Source: CAZQNF01 sp964403325
Lineage (GTDB): Bacteria; Patescibacteriota; Patescibacteriia; Magasanikbacterales; GWA2-37-8
Assembly: GCA_964403325.1 (NCBI GenBank)
Contig: CAYOFO010000050.1
Span: 1 to 8,551, forward strand
Reading direction: 5' to 3'
Length of the DNA: 8,551 bases
This document shows positions 1 through 5,776 of this stretch, one piece after another. Position 1 is the first letter of the stretch. The number at the start of each line of letters is the position of its first letter. The translations under genes and the position numbers were made by a program. The notes beneath the pieces are model-generated. The model was not told the DNA's origin, made no database searches, and worked only from the letters and a program-made list of their open reading frames with translations.

Positions 1-54
1 CCCACAATCCTCTGGTCCCAAACCAGATGCTCTAGCCAATTGAGCCATACCCCG
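1..54 (-). tRNA. tRNA-Pro(TGG), 3' part cut by window edge
   Basis: On the minus strand the gene begins at 54 with acceptor strand CGGGGTA, followed by a GCTC/GAGC D-stem and an anticodon stem TCTGG/CCAGA. The loop TTTGGGA gives anticodon TGG, which reads proline CCN codons. C1 and the TTTGGGA loop are typical of bacterial tRNA-Pro. The window ends after the first strand of the T-stem (GTGGG), so the T-loop, the acceptor 3' strand and any CCA are not visible. It lies 100 bp downstream of tRNA-Phe on the same strand with no clear promoter between, so the two are probably co-transcribed. Confidence 0.95.
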
Positions 55-61
55 TGAACAG

Positions 62-145
62 GTTTATAAAGGGAAAAGTTAGCAAAGTTTTTAAAGTGCC
101 AGTGTTTTGACCTTTTAACTTTACGAACTTTTTAACTTTATAAAC
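62..145. repeat. Imperfect inverted repeat filling the tRNA spacer
   Basis: GTTTATAAAG at 62-71 is exactly reverse-complemented by CTTTATAAAC at 136-145. The similarity continues inward with interruptions to about 96 and 111, through AAAAGTT and AAAGTT words. This gives arms of about 35 nt around a 14-nt loop. In the tRNA precursor it could form a long AU-rich hairpin separating tRNA-Phe from tRNA-Pro, perhaps as a processing site. It has no GC-rich stem followed by a T-run, so it is not a classic terminator. Function is unknown. Confidence 0.6.
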
Positions 146-154
146 ACCGCGTTG

Positions 155-226
155 TGCCGCGGGCCAGAGTCGAACTGGCCACGCCTGCCTCTTCAGGGCA
201 GCGCTCTACCGATGAGCTACCGCGGC
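155..226 (-). tRNA. tRNA-Phe(GAA)
   Basis: A full cloverleaf is visible on the minus strand. Acceptor GCCGCGG (220-226) pairs perfectly with CCGCGGC (156-162). The D-arm is GCTC/GAGC, the anticodon stem CTGCC/GGCAG, and the loop CTGAAGA gives anticodon GAA. The T-arm is GCCAG/CTGGC around TTCGACT. The discriminator is A and no CCA is encoded (the next bases are CAA), so CCA must be added by tRNA nucleotidyltransferase. Position 37 is G, whereas bacterial tRNA-Phe commonly has A37. The total is 72 nt. A good promoter lies just upstream. Confidence 0.96.
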
Positions 227-241
227 TTATAAATCCTGTTC

Positions 242-270
242 ATACTATCAAACTTTACACTGTTGGTCAA
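242..270 (-). promoter_or_regulatory. sigma70-type promoter of the tRNA-Phe/tRNA-Pro unit
   Basis: On the minus strand the -35 TTGACC (265-270) and -10 TAGTAT (242-247) are separated by exactly 17 bp. Transcription should start near 235, about 9 nt before the mature tRNA-Phe 5' end. The spacing and match to consensus are good, and the position fits a short-leader stable-RNA promoter. No clear terminator separates it from the hydrolase gene ending at 347, so some hydrolase transcripts may also run into the tRNAs. Confidence 0.7.
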
Positions 271-346
271 TATGAATCTCCACACCACGGCCCACCAGCT
301 CTTTTTTTACTTTAAAAATGCCAAAAACAAAGCCAAGCGACTCGTA

Positions 347-1210
347 CTAAAAATCATCACAGCGCAGTGCGCGCAAAGCTTGCTCATCCCAACCACAATG
401 TCCGCCAGCCACAATTTGCAGGCGAGCTCCCAGACCGTGCGAGAAGGCCACATCTTCTATCCATTCTACCGGGTGACAAGCGTCATCTCTAAAACCCACT
501 ATAAAAACTCGGTCGGCCAAATGTGAATTTTCTACTAAAAACCGCTCCAATTCATCCTCCCAGCAACCAGCTTCAAGCTGTAAAAAGGCGCCCACCGAAT
601 CTGCTACCCGAGCTGCGTCCTTACAACCACTGCCATACAAATTACGGACTGTACTCTGGGGCACCCCAGCTCCTGTTTCCGGAGTAGTCAGCGCCCGGGC
701 TGATTCTAATATGCTTCCTAACCCCACTCGAGCATGAAACTGCGGACTGGCGGCATATCGCAGCTTTTGGCCAAACGGAACCGGAGAAATAAGCACAATT
801 TTGCCAATTTCCTCTCTTTCGCTAGGGGTTAGCAAATTAAGTGCCCGCATGGTCACCAATGCTGCCAACGAATGAGCCTCAAGACGTACGGGGGTACCAC
901 GAACAGTATGCAGCAACGATCGTAAACCGGTTTGTATCAAGTTCGCTTTGTCCTCTAAACTTTGATAACTTAATCGATTTTTTGATTGATGCGACAAAAT
1001 TAAACGCGAGGTATCTCGGTCAAAACCAACTTTTTCTTTTGTACCAATACCTTCTTCTTGCGCACAACAAAAACGTTTATGGGCAAACCCCGGCACATGA
1101 ATCGCGTACTCACGCGGATTCTTTAATTTTTCTCTATTTTGAACCCATTGTCCTTCATGCATACTGCAAATTATATTTAAAGATAACGCATCATTGCCTT
1201 TTAATAACAA
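347..1210 (-). CDS. Alpha/beta hydrolase-fold protein, substrate unknown
   Basis: This is a 287-residue protein ending in TAG. The fold is recognised by an early beta strand with the oxyanion-type motif HVPGF (residues 38-42), a nucleophile elbow E-A-H-S-L-A-A with candidate Ser114, a late strand VFIVGFRDD with candidate acid Asp242 or Asp243, and a C-terminal GGHCGWDE with candidate His271. These give a Ser-Asp-His triad in the right order and spacing for the superfamily. The elbow reads A-H-S-L-A instead of G-x-S-x-G, with both flanking glycines replaced by alanine. No signal peptide or membrane segment is seen, so it is probably cytoplasmic. The longest reading uses TTG at 1208-1210, preceded at 4 nt by AGGA. 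An in-frame ATG is residue 17 (1160-1162), and the conserved fold begins only near residue 35, so either start is compatible. Esterase, lipase or peptidase activity cannot be separated from sequence alone. Confidence 0.8.
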   Translation of the reverse strand: MLLKGNDALSLNIICSMHEGQWVQNREKLKNPREYAIHVPGFAHKRFCCAQEEGIGTKEKVGFDRDTSRLILSHQSKNRLSYQSLEDKANLIQTGLRSLLHTVRGTPVRLEAHSLAALVTMRALNLLTPSEREEIGKIVLISPVPFGQKLRYAASPQFHARVGLGSILESARALTTPETGAGVPQSTVRNLYGSGCKDAARVADSVGAFLQLEAGCWEDELERFLVENSHLADRVFIVGFRDDACHPVEWIEDVAFSHGLGARLQIVAGGHCGWDEQALRALRCDDF

Positions 1211-1213
1211 ATC

Positions 1214-1242
1214 ATCCTATCACACAAGAAAAATTTTTTCAA
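1214..1242 (-). promoter_or_regulatory. Possible promoter or start region of the hydrolase gene
   Basis: On the minus strand TTGAAA (1237-1242) and TAGGAT (1214-1219) are spaced by 17 bp, which is a plausible -35/-10 pair. Transcription would then start around 1207, essentially on the TTG codon. That would mean either a leaderless mRNA or use of the ATG at 1160-1162 with a leader of about 45 nt. The same TAGGAT also contains AGGA, which could instead serve as a ribosome binding site if transcription starts further upstream. The two readings conflict and the sequence does not decide. Confidence 0.4.
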
Positions 1243-1347
1243 GGGGCACTGGCGGCTAAGTGAGCTCTCTCGTATCAACGTTTCATCCTAACCAGGTTCA
1301 GATAAAAACCACAGTTTTTGATCATCGTTCTTATTTTACCCCTCAAA
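1238..1347 (-). other. Candidate structured leader between nrdB and the hydrolase gene
   Basis: Read on the minus strand, TTTGAGGGG (1339-1347) can pair with CCCCTTGAA (1238-1246): nine pairs, two of them G-U, enclosing 92 nt. Inside are a small hairpin AAAAAC/GTTTTT (about 1305-1319) and the near-palindrome AACCTGGTT. The segment lies between the nrdB terminator and the hydrolase start, where a leader RNA would be expected. I compared it by eye with the thiamine, cobalamin, SAM, FMN and other common riboswitch cores and found no convincing match. It is only a structural suggestion. Confidence 0.25.
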
Positions 1348-1379
1348 TAAAAAACACAACCTGGTTACAGGTTGTGTTT
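1341..1379 (-). terminator. Intrinsic terminator of the nrdA-nrdB unit
   Basis: A perfect 12-bp stem, AAACACAACCTG (1352-1363) against CAGGTTGTGTTT (1368-1379), closes a 4-nt loop. On the minus strand it is followed directly by a T-rich run (TTTATTT). It lies about 70 bp beyond the nrdB stop codon and points the right way to end the nrd transcript. Confidence 0.9.
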
Positions 1380-1449
1380 ACGGCGAATATAGACTATTGA
1401 TTCCGTCACTCATTACTTTTCTCCCCTAAATTTCTTTTATTTCCCCGGC

Positions 1450-2517
1450 CTACCACTCGAGCGCTCCGCCCACTTGGTATTCGGTAACACGGGTTTCAAA
1501 AAAATTCTTTTCTTTGCTCAAGTCTATAGCTTCACTCATCCAAGGGAATGGATTGGGTGTATTGTACTGCGCCGGTAAACCCACGCGACCCAAACGACGG
1601 TCGGCAATATGTTCGATGTACTTTTGGAAGCCATCGGCATTCATACCAAAAATACCTTTGGGGAAAACTTGCTGGGCAAACGTGTACTCCAGCACCACCG
1701 CTTTTTTGACCAAATCAATAATGCGCGCCTGGAATTCCGGTGTCCAGAGTTCCGGCTGCTCTTCTTTGATGGTATTGATGAGATTGATGCCAAAATTGAG
1801 ATGCTGCGATTCGTCACGCATAATATACTGAATCTGCTCGGCCGAGCCGGCCATTTTGTTTTGGCGCTGAAACCCAAACATCACCGCAAATGAACTGTAG
1901 AAAAAAATACCTTCTAAGATGAGCGAGAATACACAGATATTTTCTAAAAACTGCTGATCATTTTCAAAGGTACCGGTTTTAAAATCCGGATTAAAAATGC
2001 CTTCGTTAAACCCTAAAATAAAGGCATCTTTATTAAAGATGGCATCCACTTCACGGTACATGTTGAAAATTTCACCCTCATCCAACCCTAAACTTTCCAC
2101 AATATACTGGTAAGCATGGGTATGCACCGCTTCTTCGTACCCTTGGCGCAAGAGATACATGCGACATTCCGGAGATGTAATATGCTTATAAAAAGCGATT
2201 ACGATGTTGTTGGCAGCAATGGAGTCAGCCGTGGTGAAAAAGCCTAAAACCGTTTTAAAGGCCTGGCGTTCGTCATCCGTGAGCACGGTAGTGGATTTCC
2301 ACTGCTCAATATCTTTTTGCATACTAATTTCCGTCGGCAGCCAATGGTTGGCGTTGCCATTGTTATAAGCTTCCCAGGCAAACATGTGCTTCATGGGATA
2401 GAGCTGCATCACGTCGGCATCAACCCCGTTGATGATTCGCCGTTTATTAATATCAACACGCTGTGTAGATTTGGTGAGTTTGGACACAGGAGTAGAAGAA
2501 GTGGGTAAAACAGACAT
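1450..2517 (-). CDS. nrdB: Ribonucleoside-diphosphate reductase, beta (radical) subunit, class I
   Basis: This 355-residue cytoplasmic protein is the small subunit that stores the radical for reducing ribonucleotides to deoxyribonucleotides with NrdA. The ferritin-like core carries all expected metal ligands: Asp98 (TADS), Glu129 and His132 (EEAVHTHAY), Glu202 (LEGIFFY), Glu236 and His239 (RDESQH). The radical-site residue four after His132 is Tyr136, so this looks like a standard tyrosyl-radical enzyme. The surrounding EEAVHTHAYQYIVESLGLDE text resembles the chlamydial class Ic group, which carries Phe at this site. The C-terminal tail has Tyr347, a candidate for the inter-subunit radical relay, and ends GGALEW, the tail expected to dock on NrdA. 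No NrdI (class Ib partner) is nearby. The ATG at 2515-2517 has no visible Shine-Dalgarno sequence; TCTCTCTCAAGCT precedes it. It lies 197 bp downstream of nrdA on the same strand with no terminator between, so the two are probably one operon. The stop is TAG. Confidence 0.97.
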   Translation of the reverse strand: MSVLPTSSTPVSKLTKSTQRVDINKRRIINGVDADVMQLYPMKHMFAWEAYNNGNANHWLPTEISMQKDIEQWKSTTVLTDDERQAFKTVLGFFTTADSIAANNIVIAFYKHITSPECRMYLLRQGYEEAVHTHAYQYIVESLGLDEGEIFNMYREVDAIFNKDAFILGFNEGIFNPDFKTGTFENDQQFLENICVFSLILEGIFFYSSFAVMFGFQRQNKMAGSAEQIQYIMRDESQHLNFGINLINTIKEEQPELWTPEFQARIIDLVKKAVVLEYTFAQQVFPKGIFGMNADGFQKYIEHIADRRLGRVGLPAQYNTPNPFPWMSEAIDLSKEKNFFETRVTEYQVGGALEW

Positions 2518-2714
2518 AGCTTGAGAGAGATTGGATTAAAATAAGTATTTGGGTATTTAGGTGTGAGCTTTTAGCTGAGAGCTTTGAGGTATTTGGTGTT
2601 GAGTTTGAATTATGAATAACGAATTATGTATTAAGTATTGAGATGTGAGCTATGAGGAAACTCACTGTCGATTGTTTTTATGTTTTCATGCTCTTGTGTT
2701 TTAATTTTTGTGTT
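2518..2714 (-). repeat. nrdA-nrdB spacer made of degenerate short repeats
   Basis: This 197-bp gap has no credible gene, terminator or strong promoter. On the minus strand, similar words recur: AGCTCACA twice, CAAATAC-type words three times, AATACTTA-type words, and ATAATTC twice. On the plus strand GAATTATG repeats at 2607-2614 and 2621-2628. AGCTAAAAGCT is a small palindrome within it. The gap is unusually long for two operon partners whose products form one enzyme. The repeats look like slippage-derived filler rather than protein or known RNA. Confidence 0.5.
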
Positions 2715-5516
2715 TTACGCTTGGCAAGATTCGCATGATGGATCAAGTAGGCTGCAGGCTTTGAGGACAGGACTCGTGTCTACCGGGATGTTGACCGGTG
2801 GGGCAACCATGTCTTTATTGCCTTCTTTGCGGGTATGGGTAGAGCCAAATTTGACGGCGTCGATGGTAGATTTTTCTACCTGTGACACACCGAGGGTGCG
2901 CAAGTAATACGTAGTTTTGAGACCGAGCTTCCAGGCATACATATAAATCTCGGACAACTCTTTACCGGAAGTGCTTTTAAAGAAAATGTTGAGCGACTGC
3001 GATTGGTCAATCCATTTGGCCCGGCGAGCTGCGGCTTCGACCAACCAACGCGGATTGATTTCAAACACTTCTTTATATTTGGCGCGTAATTTTTCTGGAA
3101 TTTCGGTAATTTGTTCGACACTGCCGTCAAAAAATTTAATTTTATCGAGCATGCCTTTGTCCCAAAGACCAAGTTTTTTGAGGTCTTCCACCAAATATTT
3201 ATTTACCACTACAAAGTCACCTTCTTTACTGGATTTAACATAAATATTTTTGTAAATCGGCTCAACACAAGGAATACAACCCACCAAGTTGGCGGTACTG
3301 GCTGTTGGTGCAATGGCCATCACGTTGGAGTTGCGCATGCCGTATAACTGGACATGTTCACGCACCGGTGTCCAATCCAATTTTCCTCCACGAGGAATTG
3401 GTATTTCTTCGCCACGCTCTTTTTCTAAGAGATCGATGGTGTCTTGAGGGAAAATATTTTTTGACCATTTGGACCCGCGATACGTCTTATAGGTTCCACG
3501 CTCTTTGGCGAGTTCAGATGAAGCTAAAATAGTATAGTACGAAACCACTTCCATAGAAGTATCCGCAAAATCGAGTGCCGCTGGAGTGTCAAAATTGATA
3601 CCCAACATATAAAGCGCATCGTGGTAACCACGCACTCCTAACCCGAGCGGACGATGACGCATGTTGGAATATCGCGCCTCTGGAATCGGATAATAATTAA
3701 TATCAATAACATTATCAAGCATGCGCACTGCCGCCCGAACTACTCGGGCCACCAAAGCATGATTTAATTCGCCATTGACGACAAACTTGGCAAAATTGAG
3801 TGAACCCAGATTACACACTGCGGTTTCTTCGGCCGAAGTATTGAGAGTAATTTCGGTACACAAATTGGAGTTGTGCACGACACCCACATGATTTTGCGGT
3901 GAACGAACATTGCATGGATCTTTAAAGGTAATCCAGGGATGGCCGGTTTCAAACAACATGGCCAGCATTTTTTTCCACAAGTCACTGGCTTTAATGCGTT
4001 TAAACAATTTTATTTTCCCTTCATCGACCTGCTTTTCATAAAAAGCATAGCGTTCATCAAACTCTTTGCCGTAAATCTCGTGCAAATCCGGCACTTCGTT
4101 TGGTGAAAAAAGTGTCCAATCAAGGCCCTCACGCACTCGCTTCATAAACAAATCCGGAATCCAATTGGCGGTGTCGATGTCGTGGGTGCGACGGCGTTCG
4201 TCGCCGGTATTTTTGCGTAATTCCAAAAAGTCTTCGATATCCAAATGCCAGGTTTCAAGGTAGACACAGCCGGCACCACGACGCTTACCACTGCGATTAA
4301 TACAAACATTTACGTCGTTTGCGATTTTGAGAAACGGCACGACCCCCTGACTCCCCACTCCAGTTCCTTTGATGAACGACCCCGTGGCGCGCACCGGAGT
4401 CCAAGAAGTACCGGTACCACCACTCCATTTGAGGAGTTGGGAATTGTCAGCGTAGGTTTTAAAAATCGTATCCAGAGAATCCGGCACTACATTGAGGAAG
4501 CAGTTCGACAGCTGTGGCTTACTGGCGCCAGCTTGAAACAAGGTGCGTCCGCCGGGGGTATAATAAAAATTCGATAAAATATAATAAAACTCATTCACAA
4601 CAGCATCGCGATTGCTGGGCGACTCAAGAATTGCTGTACCCATGGCAATGCGCATCCAAAACATTTGCGGGGTTTCGAGCGGTTTTTTGGTTTCCGAATC
4701 TTCGAGCAAGTAGCGTGAATAGAGAAACTCAAGACCCATGTACTCAAACAAATCATCATTCTCAAGCGAGAACATCTTGGCGAGTTTCTCCAAATCAAAC
4801 ACCAATAATTTAGGATCAAGCTGACCGAGCTCAACGCCACGGCGGATGGTTTTCGGGAAAGCTTTGACATGCTCTTCAGCAAGCTTGGCATAATTTACTT
4901 TTTCACCCAGGACTTCTTTATAGGTACGATCGAGCAGTAAACGAGCGGCGATTTTAGAATAGGCCGGATCAAGTTCAATCATGGCTCGTACTGTCATAGT
5001 GAGGGCGCGAGCAATATCCACTGTTTTAATGCCATCATAGAGCTCAGAGCGACATTGATTTAAAATGGTTTCCACGTCTACCACTTTTTCAAAACCGCGA
5101 AGGGCGTAACTGAGCGAGGTGCGGAGTTTGTCGAGAGAAAATACTTCGGTTTTACCACTGCGCTTAATCACCGTCAGGTCATTTTTTTCAATTTTTTCGA
5201 GCACTTCTTGTTTTTTTTCTTCCCGGATTTTGGCATGTTCGTAGCGGTACAAAATATATGCCTTGGCTACATCAAACAAGTTGGCTGCCATGAGAGTACG
5301 CTCTACTAAATCCTGGACATTCTCTACCGCCGGGGTGCGATCTGGAAACGCTCGCTCGAGCTCATCGACAATTTTATTGGTGAGAGCGGTAACAATGCCT
5401 TTATCGGCATCATGCCGAACTTCAATAAAAGCCTTTTCAATCGCCGAGCAGATTTTGGCCGGGTCAAAAGACACCACACTCTTATCGCGCTTCATGATTT
5501 TTTGGATAGTCGCCAT
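2715..5516 (-). CDS. nrdA: Ribonucleoside-diphosphate reductase, alpha (catalytic) subunit, class I
   Basis: This 933-residue catalytic subunit reduces ribonucleoside diphosphates using the radical supplied by NrdB. Two ATP-cone domains lie at the N-terminus, about residues 4-98 (IMKRDKSVVSFDPAKI) and 114-205 (VIKRSGKTEVFSLDKL). They account for most of the extra length over the roughly 760-residue single-cone E. coli enzyme. The ten-stranded barrel follows. Active-site residues are visible: the Cys339 and Cys568 redox pair (SNCFL, AVCNLGS), the N-x-C-x-E motif Asn551-Cys553-Glu555 (NLCTE) with the thiyl-radical Cys553, the APTAST substrate loop at 736-741, and Tyr870-Tyr871 (TTYYLRT) for radical transfer. 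The tail ends CESCQA, with Cys928 and Cys931 as the shuttle pair for thioredoxin or glutaredoxin. No intein or frameshift interrupts it. The ATG at 5514-5516 is the first codon of the ATP-cone frame and has no evident Shine-Dalgarno sequence. The promoter region carries NrdR-like and DnaA-like boxes. The stop is TAA. Confidence 0.98.
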   Translation of the reverse strand: MATIQKIMKRDKSVVSFDPAKICSAIEKAFIEVRHDADKGIVTALTNKIVDELERAFPDRTPAVENVQDLVERTLMAANLFDVAKAYILYRYEHAKIREEKKQEVLEKIEKNDLTVIKRSGKTEVFSLDKLRTSLSYALRGFEKVVDVETILNQCRSELYDGIKTVDIARALTMTVRAMIELDPAYSKIAARLLLDRTYKEVLGEKVNYAKLAEEHVKAFPKTIRRGVELGQLDPKLLVFDLEKLAKMFSLENDDLFEYMGLEFLYSRYLLEDSETKKPLETPQMFWMRIAMGTAILESPSNRDAVVNEFYYILSNFYYTPGGRTLFQAGASKPQLSNCFLNVVPDSLDTIFKTYADNSQLLKWSGGTGTSWTPVRATGSFIKGTGVGSQGVVPFLKIANDVNVCINRSGKRRGAGCVYLETWHLDIEDFLELRKNTGDERRRTHDIDTANWIPDLFMKRVREGLDWTLFSPNEVPDLHEIYGKEFDERYAFYEKQVDEGKIKLFKRIKASDLWKKMLAMLFETGHPWITFKDPCNVRSPQNHVGVVHNSNLCTEITLNTSAEETAVCNLGSLNFAKFVVNGELNHALVARVVRAAVRMLDNVIDINYYPIPEARYSNMRHRPLGLGVRGYHDALYMLGINFDTPAALDFADTSMEVVSYYTILASSELAKERGTYKTYRGSKWSKNIFPQDTIDLLEKERGEEIPIPRGGKLDWTPVREHVQLYGMRNSNVMAIAPTASTANLVGCIPCVEPIYKNIYVKSSKEGDFVVVNKYLVEDLKKLGLWDKGMLDKIKFFDGSVEQITEIPEKLRAKYKEVFEINPRWLVEAAARRAKWIDQSQSLNIFFKSTSGKELSEIYMYAWKLGLKTTYYLRTLGVSQVEKSTIDAVKFGSTHTRKEGNKDMVAPPVNIPVDTSPVLKACSLLDPSCESCQA

Positions 5517-5553
5517 ACAAAAATGATTGTATAAATTAAGTTTGCTGTTCGAG

Positions 5554-5562
5554 AGTATAACA
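5554..5562 (-). promoter_or_regulatory. Extended -10 promoter of nrdA
   Basis: On the minus strand TGTTATACT fits the extended -10 form TGn-TATAAT, with the hexamer TATACT at 5554-5559. Seventeen bp upstream, the -35 position (5577-5582, TATATC) is poor, as expected of an extended -10 promoter. Transcription would begin near 5547 with a leader of about 30 nt. The NrdR-like box at 5571-5586 covers the -35 region, so a bound regulator would block polymerase. Confidence 0.6.
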
Positions 5563-5570
5563 CAGGCTTA

Positions 5571-5586
5571 CCACTAGATATAGTGG
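5571..5586. promoter_or_regulatory. NrdR box 1, proximal
   Basis: CCACTAGATATAGTGG matches the published NrdR-box consensus acaCwAtATaTwGtgt at 13 of 16 positions. It is a 6-bp palindrome (CCACTA/TAGTGG) around 4 bases. NrdR is the dNTP-sensing repressor of ribonucleotide reductase genes. The box overlaps the -35 region of the nrdA promoter, where repression would be effective. The nrdR gene itself is not in the window. Confidence 0.75.
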
Positions 5587-5601
5587 ATAAACTGTGGACA
5601 A
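5582..5601 (-). promoter_or_regulatory. Two DnaA-box-like sites between the NrdR boxes
   Basis: On the minus strand TTGTCCACA (5593-5601) and TTATCCACT (5582-5590) each differ by one base from the DnaA box TTATCCACA. They are in the same orientation with an 11-bp repeat, one helical turn. DnaA boxes are known upstream of E. coli nrdAB and link dNTP synthesis to replication initiation. These sites could do the same here, though two near-matches in a short AT-rich stretch may also be partly chance. Confidence 0.45.
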
Positions 5602-5617
5602 ACATACAACTTATTGT
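5602..5617. promoter_or_regulatory. NrdR box 2, distal and degenerate
   Basis: ACATACAACTTATTGT matches the NrdR consensus at 10 of 16 positions, mainly in the outer ACA and TGT parts. Its centre lies exactly 31 bp from that of box 1. Paired NrdR boxes about three helical turns apart are the usual arrangement, so the spacing supports the call more than the sequence does. Confidence 0.5.
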
Positions 5618-5660
5618 TTTTTGGCTAACAACACGCCTTTTACTAACCTACATTTTTACA

Positions 5661-5698
5661 GAAAAAAATGTGCCAAAAATGATTGACATTTTTGGCAC
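5661..5698 (-). terminator. Intrinsic terminator of the lyase gene
   Basis: GTGCCAAAAATG (5670-5681) and CATTTTTGGCAC (5687-5698) form a perfect 12-bp stem with a 5-nt loop. On the minus strand it is followed by A and then seven Ts. It lies about 60 bp beyond the lyase stop codon and isolates the lyase from the nrd control region. Confidence 0.93.
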
Positions 5699-5740
5699 TT
5701 ATTCCACGCCTAGTAAACCTGCGCTTAACCCCTGTTCCCA

Positions 5741-5776
5741 AGCGTTTTTTACCAGAATTACCAGGTAAAAAACGCT
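5741..5776. repeat. Perfect 13-bp inverted repeat spanning the lyase stop codon
   Basis: AGCGTTTTTTACC (5741-5753) is exactly mirrored by GGTAAAAAACGCT (5764-5776), with a 10-nt loop. The TAA stop at 5758-5760 and the last Trp codon fall in the loop, and the upstream arm encodes the final residues of the protein. On the minus strand no T-run follows, so it is not an ordinary terminator. A proper terminator lies about 45 bp further on. It could stabilise the mRNA 3' end or affect termination of translation. Confidence 0.75.

Noticed and set aside
841..1263. 140-residue plus-strand open frame opposite the hydrolase gene
   Set aside because: It lies antisense to a recognisable alpha/beta hydrolase with a triad in order, and its own translation shows no family signature.
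1275..1325. Minus-strand 16-codon upstream frame (MIKNCGFYLNLVRMKR) that could be a leader peptide
   Set aside because: There is no well-placed ribosome site and no run of regulatory codons. A frame this short is expected by chance.
1238..1347. Thiamine (TPP) riboswitch, suggested by TGAACCTG followed by GGAT
   Set aside because: The CUGAGA element and the GCGUAGGGA end are missing, and the stem layout does not fit.
2715..5516. Intein or inserted domain in NrdA to explain its 933-residue length
   Set aside because: The second ATP-cone accounts for most of the extra length, the barrel motifs are continuous, and no intein splice motifs are seen.
5582..5601. Chromosome replication origin from the paired DnaA-like boxes
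   Set aside because: Only two imperfect boxes, no AT-rich unwinding cluster and no dnaA/dnaN neighbourhood. An nrd promoter role fits better.
5583..5768. 61-residue plus-strand frame with a hydrophobic stretch in the nrd control region
   Set aside because: It runs through the NrdR/DnaA sites, the lyase terminator and the lyase end, starts at GTG with no ribosome site, and its hydrophobicity follows from T-rich DNA.
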